Assembly (NCBI GenBank): GCA_937967805.1
Contig: CALBTC010000505.1
Location: 1 to 22,558 of the forward strand
Direction: 5' to 3'
Source: an uncultured Anaerolineaceae bacterium
GTDB taxonomy: Bacteria > Chloroflexota > Anaerolineae > Promineifilales > Promineifilaceae
Length of the DNA stretch: 22,558 nt
The notes beneath the pieces were generated by a model. It worked only from the letters and a program-made list of their open reading frames with translations, was not told where the DNA came from and ran no database searches. Position numbers and translations under genes: made by a program. This document shows, piece by piece, positions 1-7,601 of the stretch (positions within the stretch are counted from its first letter, which is position 1; each line of letters starts with the position of its first letter).

Positions 1-283
1 CTCTATCAGTTTGAATCAGGATACTGGTTTCATCACCATGCCCTATAGTTTTATCCACCATGATTTCATAATCCTCTCTGAAATCTAGCGGACCAAATTG
101 ATTCCAGCGATCAGGAAAGCCGTCGTTGTTATCGTCGGTTAGATTGACGACGTATGCAGGAGCGCTTTCAGTAGTATTGGCATCATCCTGGCGGCACCCG
201 CCAATGAAAAGGACGAGGATGAAGATGCTAAAGGGGAGATGCAGTCGGAAAAACTTTGACACGGGGTTTGTTTTTTTATTCAC
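1..283 (-). CDS. Lipoprotein of unknown function, C-terminus cut by window edge
   Basis: The GTG start at 283-281 is chosen because GAGGAG (291-296) sits 7 nt upstream. The 94 visible codons begin with a basic N-terminus (NKKTNPVSK), then a hydrophobic stretch (about residues 16-28) ending in a lipobox (FIGGC, Cys30), so the product should be exported and lipid-anchored. After the Cys comes a short D/N/T/S-rich linker, then residues 50-58 (DDNNDGFPD), which fit the D-x-N-x-D-G-x-x-D pattern of EF-hand-like or thrombospondin type 3 calcium-binding loops. The visible remainder is not recognised and no enzymatic role can be given. It is transcribed in the same direction as galT but lies 180 nt downstream, behind an inverted repeat. 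Confidence 0.72.
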   Translation of the reverse strand, partial: MNKKTNPVSKFFRLHLPFSIFILVLFIGGCRQDDANTTESAPAYVVNLTDDNNDGFPDRWNQFGPLDFREDYEIMVDKTIGHGDETSILIQTDR

Positions 284-360
284 CAAATACCTCCTCGGTT
301 TAAAGTGTTTGTCCAAGGTCATATTTAGCGGTACGTGGATTTTTTATTCTAGGTTGCACT

Positions 361-463
361 AGGAATCTATCCGAAAAAGCCACAGAGGAAAAAGAGAAGA
401 AAGAGGACTTGAGACCAATCTCAAAAATCTCTGTGAACTCTGTGCCCAATATTCGGATAGGTA

Positions 464-466
<3 letters not shown>
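361..466. repeat. Intergenic imperfect inverted repeat after galT
   Basis: This fills most of the 180-nt gap between galT and the lipoprotein. Outer arms CTATCCGAA (367-375) and TTCGGATAG (452-460) are perfectly complementary. Inner segments CCACAGAG (380-387) and CTCTGTG (429-435) can extend the pairing. There is no T-run, so it is not a typical intrinsic terminator. It looks like a dispersed palindromic repeat. Confidence 0.6.
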
Positions 467-1585
<1,119 letters not shown>

Positions 1586-1609
1586 TTAAAGAAGCTTTTG
1601 TTCTCCTGA

Positions 1610-1661
1610 ACGTAAACTGCGAATAGCCTTCGGTTTTTTAAAATCTTTTTGCAGTTTACGT
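1610..1661. repeat. Intergenic hairpin with 11-bp arms
   Basis: ACGTAAACTGC (1610-1620) is perfectly complementary to GCAGTTTACGT (1651-1661) across a 30-nt loop. It lies in the divergent gap between galT and the HTH regulator. It is not followed by a T-run on either strand, so a dispersed repeat is more likely than a terminator. Confidence 0.55.
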
Positions 1662-1716
1662 AGTTTACGCGAAAAGGCCCAAATTGACCCGTGTAAAATG
1701 ATTTTCGGCTGCGTAT

Positions 1717-1776
1717 AAGATTGGACCAATTTGCAAAGTTTGTAGGCTCTCCGCTAGAGAAAATTGGGCCAATCTT
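1717..1776. repeat. AAGATTGG-ended palindromic element, copy 1
   Basis: A 60-nt element whose ends AAGATTGGACCAAT (1717-1730) and ATTGGGCCAATCTT (1763-1776) match as inverted repeats at 13 of 14 positions. Related ends occur at 6666-6719 and 14268-14302. Together with the hairpin at 1610-1661 it occupies most of the galT/regulator gap. It lies just upstream of the regulator's -35 box, so a regulatory side effect is possible but unproven. Confidence 0.55.
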
Positions 1777-1796
1777 TACAGGCAATGTCGAGTTGC

Positions 1797-1825
1797 TTGA
1801 CAACCAGTTGTGACTAGATTATTAT
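1797..1825 (+). promoter_or_regulatory. Sigma70-type promoter of the regulator/ABC operon
   Basis: A perfect -35 box TTGACA (1797-1802), a 17-nt spacer and TATTAT (1820-1825) form a strong promoter. ACAAC-CA-GTTGT (1800-1811) is a small palindrome overlapping the -35 box and spacer. It could be an operator for the regulator encoded just downstream; that is inference. The predicted transcript starts near 1832, which places the ATG at 1852 rather than the GTG at 1810 as the translation start. Confidence 0.65.
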
Positions 1826-1851
1826 ATCCGATAACATTATCAAAATTAATA

Positions 1852-2403
1852 ATGGAGACTGCTTTGCGCAAAATTGAACTTGTTATTCATCCGGTTCGTT
1901 TCCAAATTTTGCGGGCCATTGGTACAGAGACGTTGACCACCCAGGAGATTTCTGACCGGCTGCCCGACACGCCAAAATCGTCGATTTACCGGCACCTGAA
2001 GCTGCTGCTGGAGCACAACTTGATTGTGGTGGCTGAAACCCGCCTGGTGAACGGCATTCAGGAAAAAACGTACCGTCTGGATCAGCCGGCCCGGCTGGGT
2101 CCAGACGATATGAATGAGCTGTCGGTGGATGATCACATTCGCTTTTTTACAACGTATGCGCTGACGCTGGTGCAGGATTATGCCGAATACGTCACAAAAA
2201 ATGCACCTGTCGACATGCTGGCCGACCGTACCGGCTATACCGAGGTCACGTTTTACGCGACCACGGCCGAATTGGACGCATTCCAAGTAGAAATCAATAC
2301 GGCCGTTATGAAGCTATTGAACAATAAACCAGGAGACAGCCGTGAACGGCGCAAATTGGCCATTGTTTCCCAACCATTGCCGGAGAACGGCAATGAAAAG
2401 TGA
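1852..2403 (+). CDS. ArsR-like winged-helix transcriptional regulator
   Basis: A 183-aa cytoplasmic DNA-binding protein. Residues 1-75 form a winged helix of ArsR/HTH_20 type: HPVRFQILRAIG is helix 1, TTQEISDRLPDTPKSSIYRHLKLL (29-52) contains the HTH, and a beta-wing follows (VVAETRLVNGIQEKTYRL). The C-terminal half (about 95-170) is an acidic alpha-helical sensor or dimer domain that I cannot assign to a ligand. The ATG at 1852 is chosen because a GTG at 1810 would lie inside the promoter. No Shine-Dalgarno is visible and the leader is only about 20 nt. It is the first gene of a set with a small membrane protein, an ABC ATPase and a permease, so it probably controls that transporter. Confidence 0.82.
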   Translation: METALRKIELVIHPVRFQILRAIGTETLTTQEISDRLPDTPKSSIYRHLKLLLEHNLIVVAETRLVNGIQEKTYRLDQPARLGPDDMNELSVDDHIRFFTTYALTLVQDYAEYVTKNAPVDMLADRTGYTEVTFYATTAELDAFQVEINTAVMKLLNNKPGDSRERRKLAIVSQPLPENGNEK

Positions 2404-2447
2404 GTCTCTCGCTTTTCGCTTTTTACTCAAAAACAGGAGTTACAATC

Positions 2448-2645
2448 ATGGAAGTCTTAACCGAATATCTCCCTCTACTCATCCCCATTTTGATCATTCA
2501 ACTGGTGCTGATCATCTTTGCCCTGACGGATTTGGTGCGCCGCGAACAAACGCGTGGTCCCAAGTGGGTCTGGGTATTGGTGATTCTATTTGTTAACATG
2601 ATTGGCCCCATCGCCTACTTTTTGTTGGGGCGGGAAGATGCTTAA
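2448..2645 (+). CDS. Small PLDc_N-type membrane protein
   Basis: A 65-aa protein starting at the ATG at 2448, supported by AGGAG at 2435-2439. Two hydrophobic helices (about 8-25 and 38-58) flank a basic loop (DLVRREQTRGPKWVW), ending in GPIAYFLLGRED. This is the pattern of the PLDc_N domain (the N-terminal membrane part of cardiolipin synthases) occurring alone. Stand-alone copies often sit beside ABC-2 type transporters, but their role is not established. Its TAA directly abuts the ATG of the ABC ATPase, so the two are probably translationally coupled. Confidence 0.8.
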   Translation: MEVLTEYLPLLIPILIIQLVLIIFALTDLVRREQTRGPKWVWVLVILFVNMIGPIAYFLLGREDA

Positions 2646-3581
2646 ATGGACAACATTGCTATTCGCTGCCACGGTTTGAGCAAGCAGTATGGTGAGATTC
2701 AGGCGCTGAAGTCGCTGGATCTGACCGTGGCTCAAGGCTCGATTTTTGGCTTTTTAGGGCGCAACGGCGCGGGCAAAACGACGACTATCCGTTTGCTTAC
2801 CGGATTGGCTCATCCCAGCAAGGGTACCGCCTGGGTGGCCGGCGTGGAAACAACCACGGCCGACAGCACGGCCCGGTCCCGTTTCGGCTACCTGCCGCAG
2901 GAACCGGCTTTTTACGGCTGGATGACGCCGCTGGAATACCTGGATTACGTGGGCAAGCTGTTCCAGATGGACAAAGCCGCCCGCCGGCAACGCATTGACG
3001 AGATGTTGACGCTGGTAAAGTTGACGGACGCCGCCAAACGGCCGATTCGCGGCTTTTCCGGCGGCATGATGCAGCGGATGGGCATCGCCCAGGCGCTGCT
3101 GCACGAACCGCCGGTGCTCTTTCTGGACGAGCCGACCAGCGCACTGGACCCCGCCGGGCGGCACGAGCTGCTGGCCCTGCTGGACAGCCTGCGCGGCCAG
3201 GTGACCATCTTCCTTTCCAGCCATATTTTGGCCGACGTGGAGCGGGTGTGCGACACCATCGGCATTATCCGCGAAGGAGAGCTGGTGCTGGTGGCAGAAC
3301 GGGACGAGTTGATGGACCGCTACGCTACAGATAGCGTCTTGTTGGAAGTGGCTCCCGGTTCGCCAACGGCCGTTTCCCACCTCGTCCCCATCCTGCAGAA
3401 CCAGGCCTGGGTGCAGCAAATTGACCAGCAGAACGGCCGTCTGCACCTGCACGTCCACGATGTGGCCGCCGCCCAGCAGGCGCTGCTGCCGCTGGTGGTT
3501 GAAAATCACGTTCAGCTCAACAAATTTGAATGGCTACGGCCGTCCCTGGAAGAAATCTTCTTGTCAATTAGCGACCGATAA
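2646..3581 (+). CDS. ABC-2 type transporter ATP-binding protein
   Basis: A 311-aa ATPase that would power the permease encoded next. Visible motifs are Walker A GRNGAGKT (38-45), Q-loop Gln85, signature FSGGMMQR (137-144, a GG-retaining variant), Walker B VLFLDE (157-162) with catalytic Glu162, D-loop SALD, and switch His193. Residues after about 220 form the extra C-terminal domain usual in CcmA/NatA-like exporters. It starts immediately after the stop of the PLDc_N gene. The substrate is unknown. ACGGCCGT occurs three times, at different phases relative to the codons. Confidence 0.92.
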   Translation: MDNIAIRCHGLSKQYGEIQALKSLDLTVAQGSIFGFLGRNGAGKTTTIRLLTGLAHPSKGTAWVAGVETTTADSTARSRFGYLPQEPAFYGWMTPLEYLDYVGKLFQMDKAARRQRIDEMLTLVKLTDAAKRPIRGFSGGMMQRMGIAQALLHEPPVLFLDEPTSALDPAGRHELLALLDSLRGQVTIFLSSHILADVERVCDTIGIIREGELVLVAERDELMDRYATDSVLLEVAPGSPTAVSHLVPILQNQAWVQQIDQQNGRLHLHVHDVAAAQQALLPLVVENHVQLNKFEWLRPSLEEIFLSISDR

Positions 3582-3583
3582 AA

Positions 3584-3657
3584 TTGGTAATCGGTAATCG
3601 GTGAACCGTAATCAGTAAACCGTTTACCGATCACCGTTTACCGATAACGGATTACCG
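3584..3657. repeat. GGTAATCGG-type palindromic spacer, copy 1
   Basis: The 79-nt gap between ATPase and permease is almost wholly one imperfect palindrome. The left arm 3586-3619 and right arm 3623-3656 are complementary at 28 of 34 positions around a 3-nt centre. Each arm is built of degenerate GGTAATCGGT/ACCGATTACC units. It ends 3 nt before the permease ATG, leaving no Shine-Dalgarno. Copies 2 and 3 are at 7496-7589 and 18514-18585. Confidence 0.75.
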
Positions 3658-3660
3658 AAA

Positions 3661-5220
3661 ATGACCATCTTTTTATTCACACTTGCTGTACTAATAATGA
3701 TTCTCCTCCCGCTGGGGTTGGCCATCTGGCTGCGGCGACGCTACCGGGTGCCGTGGCTGCTCTTTTGCGTGGGCATTCTCACCTTTATTGGCTCGCAAAC
3801 GTACCACATCCCGCTCAACAATTGGCTGAGCGACCTGGGTGTGATTGGTTCGATTGGTTCTGATGTCCCGAATTTGTTGGGAACGGCCGTTATCCTGGGA
3901 CTCTCCGCCGGGTTAAGCGAGACGATTGCGCGCGTGGTTGGCTACTGGTTCCTCTTCCGTAAAAAGCTGGCCGAGCGGTTTGAGGATGGTGTGCTGGTCG
4001 GTTTGGGCCACGGCGGCATCGAGGCCATGGTCATTGGCGGTGTGTTTACCGCCGGATCGCTCAGTTCGCTTTGGGCCATTCGCAACGTGGATTTGAGCAC
4101 GCTGGGGATGACGGCGACGGAGCTGACGGCCGTCACTGAACAGCTCACCGTTTTACAAGAAACGCCCTGGCTAGTGTTTGCCGCCGTTTTTGAGCGGCTG
4201 GTGGCTATGACTTTGCACGTCACCATTTCGGTGTTGGTGTGGCGGGCTTTCAAACGGCGGCAGGTGTGGCCGGTGCTGTTGGGTGCAGCTTACCATACGG
4301 TGTTGGATGCAACGGCCGTTTACGCCGCCCAATTTTTAGACGTGCTTTGGGTCGAACTGGTCTTGCTGGTGCTGGCGCTGCCCGGCGCAATTTGGTTGTG
4401 GTGGCAGTGGCCGGCACCGACAAAAACCCGACCCGGTTTGGGCTGGCGTAACGAGATGCAGTTGTTGGGAACGGCCGTTGCCCATGAAATCAAACAGCAG
4501 TGGCGTACCCGTCGCGCGTTGGTGATGGTGGCCGTGTTTGTCCTGTTTGGCCTGGCCTCACCCATGCTGGCCAAATTTACGCCGCAGCTGCTCAGCAGCG
4601 TGCCCGGTGCCGAACAGTTCGCCGGGCTCATCCCCGAACCAACGGCGGCCGATGCCGTGAGCCAATACATTAAAAACCTGACCCAGTTTGGCTTTGTCCT
4701 GGTCATTTTGCTGGGGATGGGGGCCGTGGCCGGTGAAAAAGACAAAGGCACGGCGGCGATCATTTTGAGCAAGCCGCTGCCGCGCTGGGCCTTTTTGCTG
4801 AGCAAGTTTGTGGCCCAAGGGGTGGTCTATTTTGTGGCGCTGCTGCTGGGAACCTTAGGGGCTTACTACTACACGCTGGTTTTGTTTGAGCCGCTGGCGT
4901 TTGGTCCGTTTTTGTTTGGCGGGATTTTGCTGTGGCTGTGGGCGCTGGTGTTTACGGCCGTCACCCTCCTGGGCAGCACGGTTGGCCAAAGCACCGGCGG
5001 CGCGGCGGGCATAGCCTTGTTGGGAGCGGTCCTGCTGCTCATTTTGGGCAGCATCCCGCCGGTGGGGCAGTTTTTTCCCTCGGCGTTGGTGGGCTGGGCA
5101 TCGCAGCTTGGTTTGGCGGATGGGGTGCCGTTTAACGGCGCGGCGCTGGCGGCCAACGGGGTGCTGATTGTACTGTTCTTGGTTACGGCCGTAGCCATCT
5201 TCGAGCGCCAGGAAATTTAA
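3661..5220 (+). CDS. YhfC-type intramembrane protease domain fused to ABC-2 permease
   Basis: A 519-aa polytopic membrane protein with two parts. Residues 1-250 resemble the YhfC family of putative intramembrane metalloproteases (CPBP relatives). Candidate active-site residues are His49 (SQTYHIPLN), Glu87 and Arg91 (SETIAR), His117 and Glu121 (GHGGIEA), Glu178-Arg179, His186, His212 and Asp216 (YHTVLD). A short basic linker (about 251-266, PAPTKTRPGLGWR) leads to residues 270-519, an ABC-2 permease of NosY type. That half has the EIKQQWRTRRA entry and the EKDKGTAAIILSKPLPRWAFLLSKF motif, then several TM helices. There is no stop or frameshift between the parts. It should pair with the preceding ATPase. 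Whether the protease half is active, or serves the transporter, is unknown. Confidence 0.82.
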   Translation: MTIFLFTLAVLIMILLPLGLAIWLRRRYRVPWLLFCVGILTFIGSQTYHIPLNNWLSDLGVIGSIGSDVPNLLGTAVILGLSAGLSETIARVVGYWFLFRKKLAERFEDGVLVGLGHGGIEAMVIGGVFTAGSLSSLWAIRNVDLSTLGMTATELTAVTEQLTVLQETPWLVFAAVFERLVAMTLHVTISVLVWRAFKRRQVWPVLLGAAYHTVLDATAVYAAQFLDVLWVELVLLVLALPGAIWLWWQWPAPTKTRPGLGWRNEMQLLGTAVAHEIKQQWRTRRALVMVAVFVLFGLASPMLAKFTPQLLSSVPGAEQFAGLIPEPTAADAVSQYIKNLTQFGFVLVILLGMGAVAGEKDKGTAAIILSKPLPRWAFLLSKFVAQGVVYFVALLLGTLGAYYYTLVLFEPLAFGPFLFGGILLWLWALVFTAVTLLGSTVGQSTGGAAGIALLGAVLLLILGSIPPVGQFFPSALVGWASQLGLADGVPFNGAALAANGVLIVLFLVTAVAIFERQEI

Positions 5221-5233
5221 AAATCGTATCGGC

Positions 5234-5437
5234 TTAGAATGGAATCTCTGCGTAACCGCCAGAATGCATTGCATTGATGACTTCCAGAACATGCTCAGCC
5301 TTCGGGCGAATACGCGGCCAGGATGTTGAATTGTGTGCCCTTCAAGGAATTGGCGTAAAGGAACCGGTAAAGACCCACGCTCCACTTACGACCTCCGGAT
5401 TTTGTTCAATTACATCGAGCGTGTCCCATTGTTTCAT
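5234..5437 (-). pseudogene. Decayed DUF433-like antitoxin gene
   Basis: On the minus strand an ATG at 5437 with AAAGGA 7 nt upstream opens a 31-codon frame (stop 5342-5344). It contains NPEVVSGAWVFTGSFTPI, matching the DUF433 core pattern (NPxVxxGxPVFxGTRxPV). After the stop, other frames continue with LEGHTIQ and then AEHVLEVINAMHSGGYAEIPF (stop 5234-5236), which resembles a DUF433 tail. At least one, probably two, indels have broken it. DUF433 proteins are usually the antitoxin partner of DUF5615 PIN-like toxins; no toxin gene is visible. The match rests on eye alignment only. Confidence 0.45.
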
Positions 5438-5527
5438 GGTTTTGTCCTTTCTAAACTCTGACGCGCTATTTTGATTGATTGTACACTAAGTTGATTGGGG
5501 ATACGGCCGTTCCTCCCCATTCGTTCT

Positions 5528-5677
5528 TTACTCTAATTCGTTGTTGTTATAACGGCCGTAGCCATCGCGTATGCTGTGCAAGACGCAGGCAACCGGTAAT
5601 TCTTCCTCTTTAGCAACTGCCTGGGAAAGGAAAATTACTGCCCGATCAAACGCCTTTTCTTGTTCAAGGTATGACAT
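5528..5677 (-). CDS. Small hypothetical protein (49 aa)
   Basis: The ORF starts 21 nt downstream of the HAD gene in the same direction, with an AGAG-like RBS about 12 nt before its ATG. The product is acidic and helical in its first half (SYLEQEKAFDRAVIFLSQAVAKEEELPVACVL) and ends in DGYGRYNNNELE. No family is recognised. It could be a remnant of a larger gene, since the neighbouring DUF433-like gene is also decayed. The codons GGC CGT at its end belong to an ACGGCCGT octamer. The rest of 5438-5527 shows nothing recognisable apart from another octamer. Confidence 0.35.
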   Translation of the reverse strand: MSYLEQEKAFDRAVIFLSQAVAKEEELPVACVLHSIRDGYGRYNNNELE

Positions 5678-5698
5678 TCGGCTGATCTCTTTTACATT

Positions 5699-6514
5699 TC
5701 ACACGGCTAATTCTTCTCGCAAAGCCTGGGCAATACCGTTGATGTCCTGAAAGATATGATCTGGTTGATACGGGTTGCCATGATTGAGGTCTTGCCGCTG
5801 GCTGATGCCGGAGAGGACGAGAATGGTTTGGATACCGGCCGCCTTGCCGCCGGCGATGTCGGTTTCCAGGCGGTCGCCGACCATGGCCGTGTTTTGCGGC
5901 GTGCCGCCCAGCTTCTGCATCGCCATCTGGAAGATGAGCGGGCCGGGCTTGCCAATGACGGTTGGCGCCACGCCCGTGGCCGCCTGGATGAAGGCCAGGA
6001 TGGAACCGGCACCGGGCAGTTGGCCGTACTCGCTGGGGAAGGTGAGGTCGGGGTTGGTGCCGATGAAGTCGGCCCCTTTGCGGATGAGCACCGAACCGGC
6101 AGCAAGCTGGGCGTAGTTTGTATTGCGGTTGAAGCCGGCCACGACGAAAACGGCCGTTTCCCCCCCCAGCACCTCATCAACCGTCAACAACCGAAAGCCG
6201 CGCGTTTTTATCGCCGTTTGTAAACCGACATCACCCACCACAAAAACAGGCTTGCCCACCTCATATCGTTCCTGCACATAACTCCCCGTCGCCTCGGCAG
6301 AGGTAAACACCTGGTCCTCTATCACGGTTACGCCAAAGCGGGCTAACTTCTTCACATATTGCCGTGGTGTTTTGGAAGCATTGTTGGTCGCTAAAACGAA
6401 GTTGATGCCCTTCTGGTGCAGGGTGTTAAAAAAATCGGCCAGGCCGGGCATGGGGGTTTCTCCCCGCCACAGCACGCCGTCCATGTCTAAAATAAGGTTC
6501 TTGATAGTGTTCAT
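5699..6514 (-). CDS. HAD superfamily IIA phosphatase (NagD-like)
   Basis: A 271-aa cytoplasmic phosphatase of the NagD/p-nitrophenylphosphatase group. Motif I is DMDGVLW with nucleophile Asp10 and Asp12. Motif II is in LATNNAS (Thr43). Motif III Lys lies in VIGKPGP, and motif IV is MVGDRLETDI. The large C2 cap between motifs II and III has the length typical of subclass IIA. Substrates of this family are sugar or nucleoside phosphates; the exact one cannot be told. The start is placed at the ATG at 6514 because a TATAAT box lies only about 8 nt upstream; the alternative TTG at 6541 would lie upstream of that box. Confidence 0.9.
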   Translation of the reverse strand: MNTIKNLILDMDGVLWRGETPMPGLADFFNTLHQKGINFVLATNNASKTPRQYVKKLARFGVTVIEDQVFTSAEATGSYVQERYEVGKPVFVVGDVGLQTAIKTRGFRLLTVDEVLGGETAVFVVAGFNRNTNYAQLAAGSVLIRKGADFIGTNPDLTFPSEYGQLPGAGSILAFIQAATGVAPTVIGKPGPLIFQMAMQKLGGTPQNTAMVGDRLETDIAGGKAAGIQTILVLSGISQRQDLNHGNPYQPDHIFQDINGIAQALREELAV

Positions 6515-6521
6515 GTGGCTG

Positions 6522-6527
6522 ATTATA
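6522..6527 (-). promoter_or_regulatory. -10 box of the HAD gene; likely leaderless transcript
   Basis: On the minus strand the sequence reads a perfect TATAAT whose expected start site is at about 6515-6516, one or two bases before the ATG at 6514. No convincing -35 box is present (TTATCC at 6545-6550 is a weak match) and no Shine-Dalgarno is possible. This would be a leaderless mRNA. Confidence 0.45.
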
Positions 6528-6571
6528 GCGGATGCGAACAACTTGGATAAATGGTTGCTAACATATTTTGG

Positions 6572-6635
6572 ACGCAGATTACCCTGATTACCCTGATTTG
6601 AATAGATCGATCAGGTAAATCAGGGCAATCTGCGT
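6572..6635. repeat. Intergenic inverted repeat with 26-bp arms
   Basis: Left arm 6572-6597 and right arm 6610-6635 are complementary at 23 of 26 positions around a 12-nt loop. The arms carry ACGCAGATT and CCCTGAT words. A run of seven T follows at 6641-6647, so on the plus strand the hairpin could work as a terminator, although no plus-strand gene precedes it. It is more likely a dispersed repeat, related in wording (CGCAGATT) to the one at 9071-9114. Confidence 0.6.
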
Positions 6636-6665
6636 TCTATTTTTTTGCTGTTTAGATACTCGGGG

Positions 6666-6719
6666 GATTGGGCCAATATTTGGGCGCCCACTCTTTTCCA
6701 GAGAAATTGGCCCAATCTT
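6666..6719. repeat. AAGATTGG-ended palindromic element, copy 2
   Basis: GATTGGGCCAAT (6666-6677) and ATTGGCCCAATC (6706-6717) are perfect 12-bp inverted ends. The stretch before the right end (CAGAGAAATTGG) resembles the same place in copy 1 (TAGAGAAAATTGG), so these are two copies of one element, not chance palindromes. It lies upstream of the GT2 gene. Confidence 0.55.
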
Positions 6720-6808
6720 AGCCAACAAATTGCTAAATGGGCGTCTGCGATTATGTTGTTATACAATTGCCCGACTTTTGGACCTTAATCTGTCATGAAG
6801 AGGTATTT

Positions 6809-7498
6809 GTGAAATTATCTGTGATTATGCCCGTCTTTAACGAGCGGGAAACGTTGGAAGCATCGGTAAAGGCCGTGCTGGCCGTTGAGCTGGCCGACGA
6901 AATTATTCTGGTTGATGATGGCTCCACCGACGGCACGCGCGATCTGTATCCGGCCGTTCAGGCTTTGGACGAGACGATCAAGGTGCATTTGCACGAGAAA
7001 AATCAGGGCAAAGGGGCGGCGGTGCGCACCGGTTTCAGCAAGGCGACCGGTGATATTTTTCTAATTCAAGATGCCGACCTGGAATATGACCCGCGCGATT
7101 ATCCGGAACTCATTAAACCGATTGTGGAAGGCAAAGCGGCCGTTGTCTATGGCTCGCGTTTTCGCGGCGGGCCAACCAAAACGATGTTCTTCTGGCACAT
7201 GGTGGGCAATAAGGTGCTGACGCTGGTTACCAATATTGTTTACAATACGATTTTGTCCGATATGGAAACGTGTTACAAGGTATTCCGCGCCGACGTGATT
7301 CGCGATATCCCCCTGCGCTCGCGCGGCTTCGAGTTTGAGCCGGAAATTACCTCCAAAGTGCTCAAGCGCGGCTACCGCATCTACGAAGTGCCCATTTCCT
7401 ACAACGGCCGTGAATTTGAAGAAGGTAAAAAGCTAAATCCCTGGATCGAAGGACCGAAGGCGCTTTATTATTTGTTGAAGTACCGGTTTGTCGACTGA
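6809..7498 (+). CDS. Family 2 glycosyltransferase, polyprenyl-phosphate sugar synthase-like
   Basis: A 229-aa GT-A enzyme. The N-terminus KLSVIMPVFNERETL is the canonical GT2 start. VDDGSTDGT (35-43) binds the nucleotide, QDADLEY (87-93) carries the DXD-like metal site, and GSRF and SDMETCYKVFR are typical of the Dpm1/dolichyl-phosphate-mannose synthase branch. There is no C-terminal membrane domain, so it resembles soluble Dpm1-type proteins that charge polyprenyl phosphate with a sugar. The GTG at 6809 is preferred over an upstream ATG (6737) because AAGAGG (6798-6803) precedes it and the family motif begins at once. It probably supplies the lipid-linked donor for the two GT-C genes downstream. 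Confidence 0.88.
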   Translation: MKLSVIMPVFNERETLEASVKAVLAVELADEIILVDDGSTDGTRDLYPAVQALDETIKVHLHEKNQGKGAAVRTGFSKATGDIFLIQDADLEYDPRDYPELIKPIVEGKAAVVYGSRFRGGPTKTMFFWHMVGNKVLTLVTNIVYNTILSDMETCYKVFRADVIRDIPLRSRGFEFEPEITSKVLKRGYRIYEVPISYNGREFEEGKKLNPWIEGPKALYYLLKYRFVD

Positions 7499-7589
7499 TC
7501 GGTGATCGGTATTCCGTAAACGGTAATGTCGCTGAGCGACCGCTTTGCGTACGGTAAACCGTTCACCGATTACCGACCACCGATAACCG
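7496..7589. repeat. GGTAATCGG-type palindromic spacer, copy 2
   Basis: It begins on the TGA stop codon of the GT2 gene (TGATCGGTGATCGGT) and ends 12 nt before the next ATG. The left half (ATCGGTGATCGG...) and right half (...ACCGATTACCGACCACCGAT) pair as an imperfect palindrome. A separate centre, GTCGCT-G-AGCGAC (7529-7541), is a perfect small hairpin absent from copy 1. Confidence 0.7.
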
Positions 7590-7601
7590 CCACGCGAAGC
7601 A

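Noticed and set aside
2342..2596. 84-aa plus ORF overlapping the regulator end and the PLDc_N gene
   Set aside because: It is out of frame with two well-supported genes, and its sequence is a frame shadow.
4855..5385. 176-aa minus ORF under the permease gene
   Set aside because: Antisense to a strongly coding membrane gene and Gln/Arg-rich like a shadow frame. Only its beginning overlaps the DUF433-like relict.
6737..6808. Upstream ATG for the GT2 gene
   Set aside because: It adds 24 residues without similarity to the family and lacks an RBS. The GTG at 6809 has AAGAGG and begins exactly at the family motif.
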